Source: Bacteriovoracaceae bacterium (GTDB taxonomy: Bacteria; Bdellovibrionota; UBA1018). From it: 5,627 bases of DNA. Positions 4,366-5,627 of this stretch are shown here, in pieces; within the stretch, counting starts at the first letter, position 1; each line of letters starts with the position of its first letter. The DNA lies in assembly GCA_947475645.1 (NCBI GenBank), contig CANJNU010000075.1, positions 1-5,627 of the forward strand. Direction: 5' to 3'. Under the pieces are notes generated by a model, which was given only the letters and a program-made list of their open reading frames with translations, was not told the origin of the DNA and searched no databases. The translations under genes were made by a program, and so were the position numbers.

Positions 4366-5627
4366 TTACTTCTTTGAAGGCGTGGCGGAATACGCCGCAG
4401 AATGCGTAGCGCGATACGTCATTTTAAGCAGATCGGCCAGATCGCCACTCTCTACGTGAGTACCCAGGGTCTGAAAAATCTCAAAAAATCCCTGAGGCTG
4501 ACGCGACGCAAGGGCGAAATATTGGTCCAAACTACGATCGCCTAACGCATCTGCTAGGAAACCTCTCATTTGCCGTGCTGCTGCCCCTGCCCGAGGATCA
4601 GCCATCTTCTCTTCAAAAAAATCTAAAGCCCCGCGCGACCACTCGGCAAGCAGTAGCGCCTCTACTTCGTCGGACTTCTTCCATAGGCCCCATCGGTCGA
4701 ACAAAAGATCCCACGATTGAGCCGACGACGCATTTTCGTCAACAGCTCGAACGAGCTGAACCAACCCCGAGAGATTCTTGGGCTCAGCAAAGTAGCTCTG
4801 CATTACTCGTGCTACGCGCTGCTTGGCTAACGAATCCGGATCCTGACTTAACTCGCGAACGAAATGAGCTGATCGATCGGAACTCAGTACGGAACTGAGT
4901 AAATCGGAGATTTTTTTCGAACTCTTTACCCAGTAACTTCGATGCTCGGACAGTGTGTGCGCCAAGCTTGCCATCGCACTAGGAATGATTTGTAGATCTG
5001 CTGCCGCGGCGAGCGAATAAAATGAAAGAGTCTTCGCTGCCTCGGTCTTTGCGTTGAAGATTCCCTCTACTCCCACCCAGAAGAGTAACTGCTTTCTCTC
5101 CAAAAGCGAATCAATTAGCCGGCGAGCCTGGTAACCCGATCCCTGTACCAATGCACGAAAGAAGGACTGCAGAGAAGGCGCAGATACCCTGGTGTCGCGC
5201 ATGAGCACCGTGGCCTGTCTTGTTAAGCCAAGTCGTACAAAATCTGTCATTAACGAAAGCGAGTGACGTGAAGCCAAAGACGGATCGTGGAAGTCGGCCT
5301 TCCTGTCCTCGGGGGCAGAGCTCGCATAGAGTTCGAACAAAATATCACGAAGAACTTTTAATCCGCCCGCCATCTTCGACGAAGGAGAGGGCAACTTAAG
5401 CCCTAATGGCATTAGAACGCGCTGAGCTTTTTGATCGGCCAACGGAAGATTTTCGACTAAAACAGGAAGAAATTGCCGAATATTATAGAGCGACCGTTGC
5501 AACTCAGCCACTTTAATTCCGGGCAGCCAACTGGGAAGCCCGCCTGTTGCTGCACGAGGATCGCGAGTTTCCTGATCCTGAACCTCGGCTGAGTCAGTAG
5601 GATTCGCTACTTGTGGACATCCCGGCA
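4366..5627 (-). CDS. Uncharacterised probable lipoprotein, 5' end outside window
   Basis: The frame ends at TAA (4366-4368) and stays open to the right edge. A GTG at 5511 could start a 381-residue protein, but 38 more sense codons precede it, reading like a mature lipoprotein N-terminus: Pro-Gly-Cys with the Cys codon at 5617-5619, then a polar Pro/Asp/Glu/Gln-rich linker. From that Cys the mature chain would be 417 residues. The rest looks almost wholly alpha-helical, rich in Ser, Ala and Leu, with no internal membrane span. It ends in Pro-Ser-Lys-Lys. I recognise no family or catalytic motif; a helical-repeat scaffold fold is possible but unproven. It runs in the same direction as moxR, 51 bases upstream, so it may share transcription with the bat genes or have its own promoter outside the window. 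If the lipobox is real, it would be anchored to the inner or outer membrane facing the periplasm. Confidence is high that it is a gene, moderate that it is a lipoprotein, and low for any function. Confidence 0.85.
   Translation of the reverse strand, partial: PGCPQVANPTDSAEVQDQETRDPRAATGGLPSWLPGIKVAELQRSLYNIRQFLPVLVENLPLADQKAQRVLMPLGLKLPSPSSKMAGGLKVLRDILFELYASSAPEDRKADFHDPSLASRHSLSLMTDFVRLGLTRQATVLMRDTRVSAPSLQSFFRALVQGSGYQARRLIDSLLERKQLLFWVGVEGIFNAKTEAAKTLSFYSLAAAADLQIIPSAMASLAHTLSEHRSYWVKSSKKISDLLSSVLSSDRSAHFVRELSQDPDSLAKQRVARVMQSYFAEPKNLSGLVQLVRAVDENASSAQSWDLLFDRWGLWKKSDEVEALLLAEWSRGALDFFEEKMADPRAGAAARQMRGFLADALGDRSLDQYFALASRQPQGFFEIFQTLGTHVESGDLADLLKMTYRATHSAAYSATPSKK
5617..5627 (-). other. 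Probable lipobox (signal peptidase II site), cut by window edge
   Basis: Read on the minus strand, the edge gives a partial codon ending in TG, then Pro (CCG), Gly (GGA) and Cys (TGT, 5617-5619). The partial codon can only be Leu, Val or Met, which fits the -3 position of a lipobox; Gly at -1 and Cys at +1 are canonical, and Pro at -2 is tolerated but less usual. The residues after Cys (Pro-Gln-Val-Ala-Asn-Pro) form a typical flexible linker. The hydrophobic signal segment would lie outside the window, so this remains a strong hint only. Confidence 0.55.

Noticed and set aside
4575..4898. Plus-strand open frame of 107 codons
   Set aside because: It lies wholly antisense to the lipoprotein-like gene and shows no protein-like features; it is best explained as a shadow of the real frame.
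4882..4900. Perfect inverted repeat ACTCAGT/ACTGAGT with a 5-base loop, followed on the plus strand by a T run at about 4911
   Set aside because: It resembles a terminator only in the antisense direction, the stem is short and not GC-rich, the T run is some 10 bases away, and the sequence encodes an ordinary Ser-rich stretch of the minus-strand gene.

Overview
Every gene I can support lies on the minus strand, so the window reads from high to low coordinates. It holds an almost gap-free block of the moxR/bat (Bacteroides aerotolerance) type: an uncharacterised lipoprotein-like gene open at the right edge (4366-5627), a MoxR AAA+ ATPase (3322-4314), a soluble DUF58 protein (2413-3291), a single-span BatD/DUF4381-like membrane protein (1481-2416), BatA (501-1484) and the first 168 codons of BatB, cut by the left edge (1-504). 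No RNA genes, mobile elements, CRISPR arrays or integration scars were seen. No stretch over 60 bases is gene-free.

The core is recognisable. MoxR ATPases next to von Willebrand factor A (VWA) proteins are thought to act as chaperone-like pairs that assemble or activate envelope proteins or metalloenzymes. Here one ATPase is paired with three VWA-type proteins (DUF58, BatA, BatB), each with an intact DxSxS metal-site motif, plus a membrane partner. The last four genes are joined by three consecutive 4-base ATGA stop/start overlaps, each preceded by a Shine-Dalgarno-like sequence inside the upstream gene. This predicts tight translational coupling and balanced protein levels. The gene order suggests that the rest of batB, and perhaps a TPR gene and a full batD, lie beyond coordinate 1.

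Three things are less ordinary. First, the right-hand gene continues past its GTG codon at 5511 to a lipobox-like cysteine at the window edge, so it is probably a serine-rich, helical lipoprotein of unknown family just upstream of moxR. Second, a sigma70-like promoter in the 51-base gap before moxR has its -10 box only 8 bases from the ATG, predicting a leaderless or near-leaderless mRNA. Third, the BatD/DUF4381-like protein carries about 150 residues ahead of its only membrane span but no signal peptide, and an in-frame stop just upstream limits any extension.

The organism is very probably a Gram-negative bacterium of intermediate GC content. The gene order and style would fit a Bdellovibrio-like or other deltaproteobacterial lineage, but this is a weak inference because no taxonomic marker is present. 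I see a known system with unusual details and one unknown neighbour, not a clearly new system.
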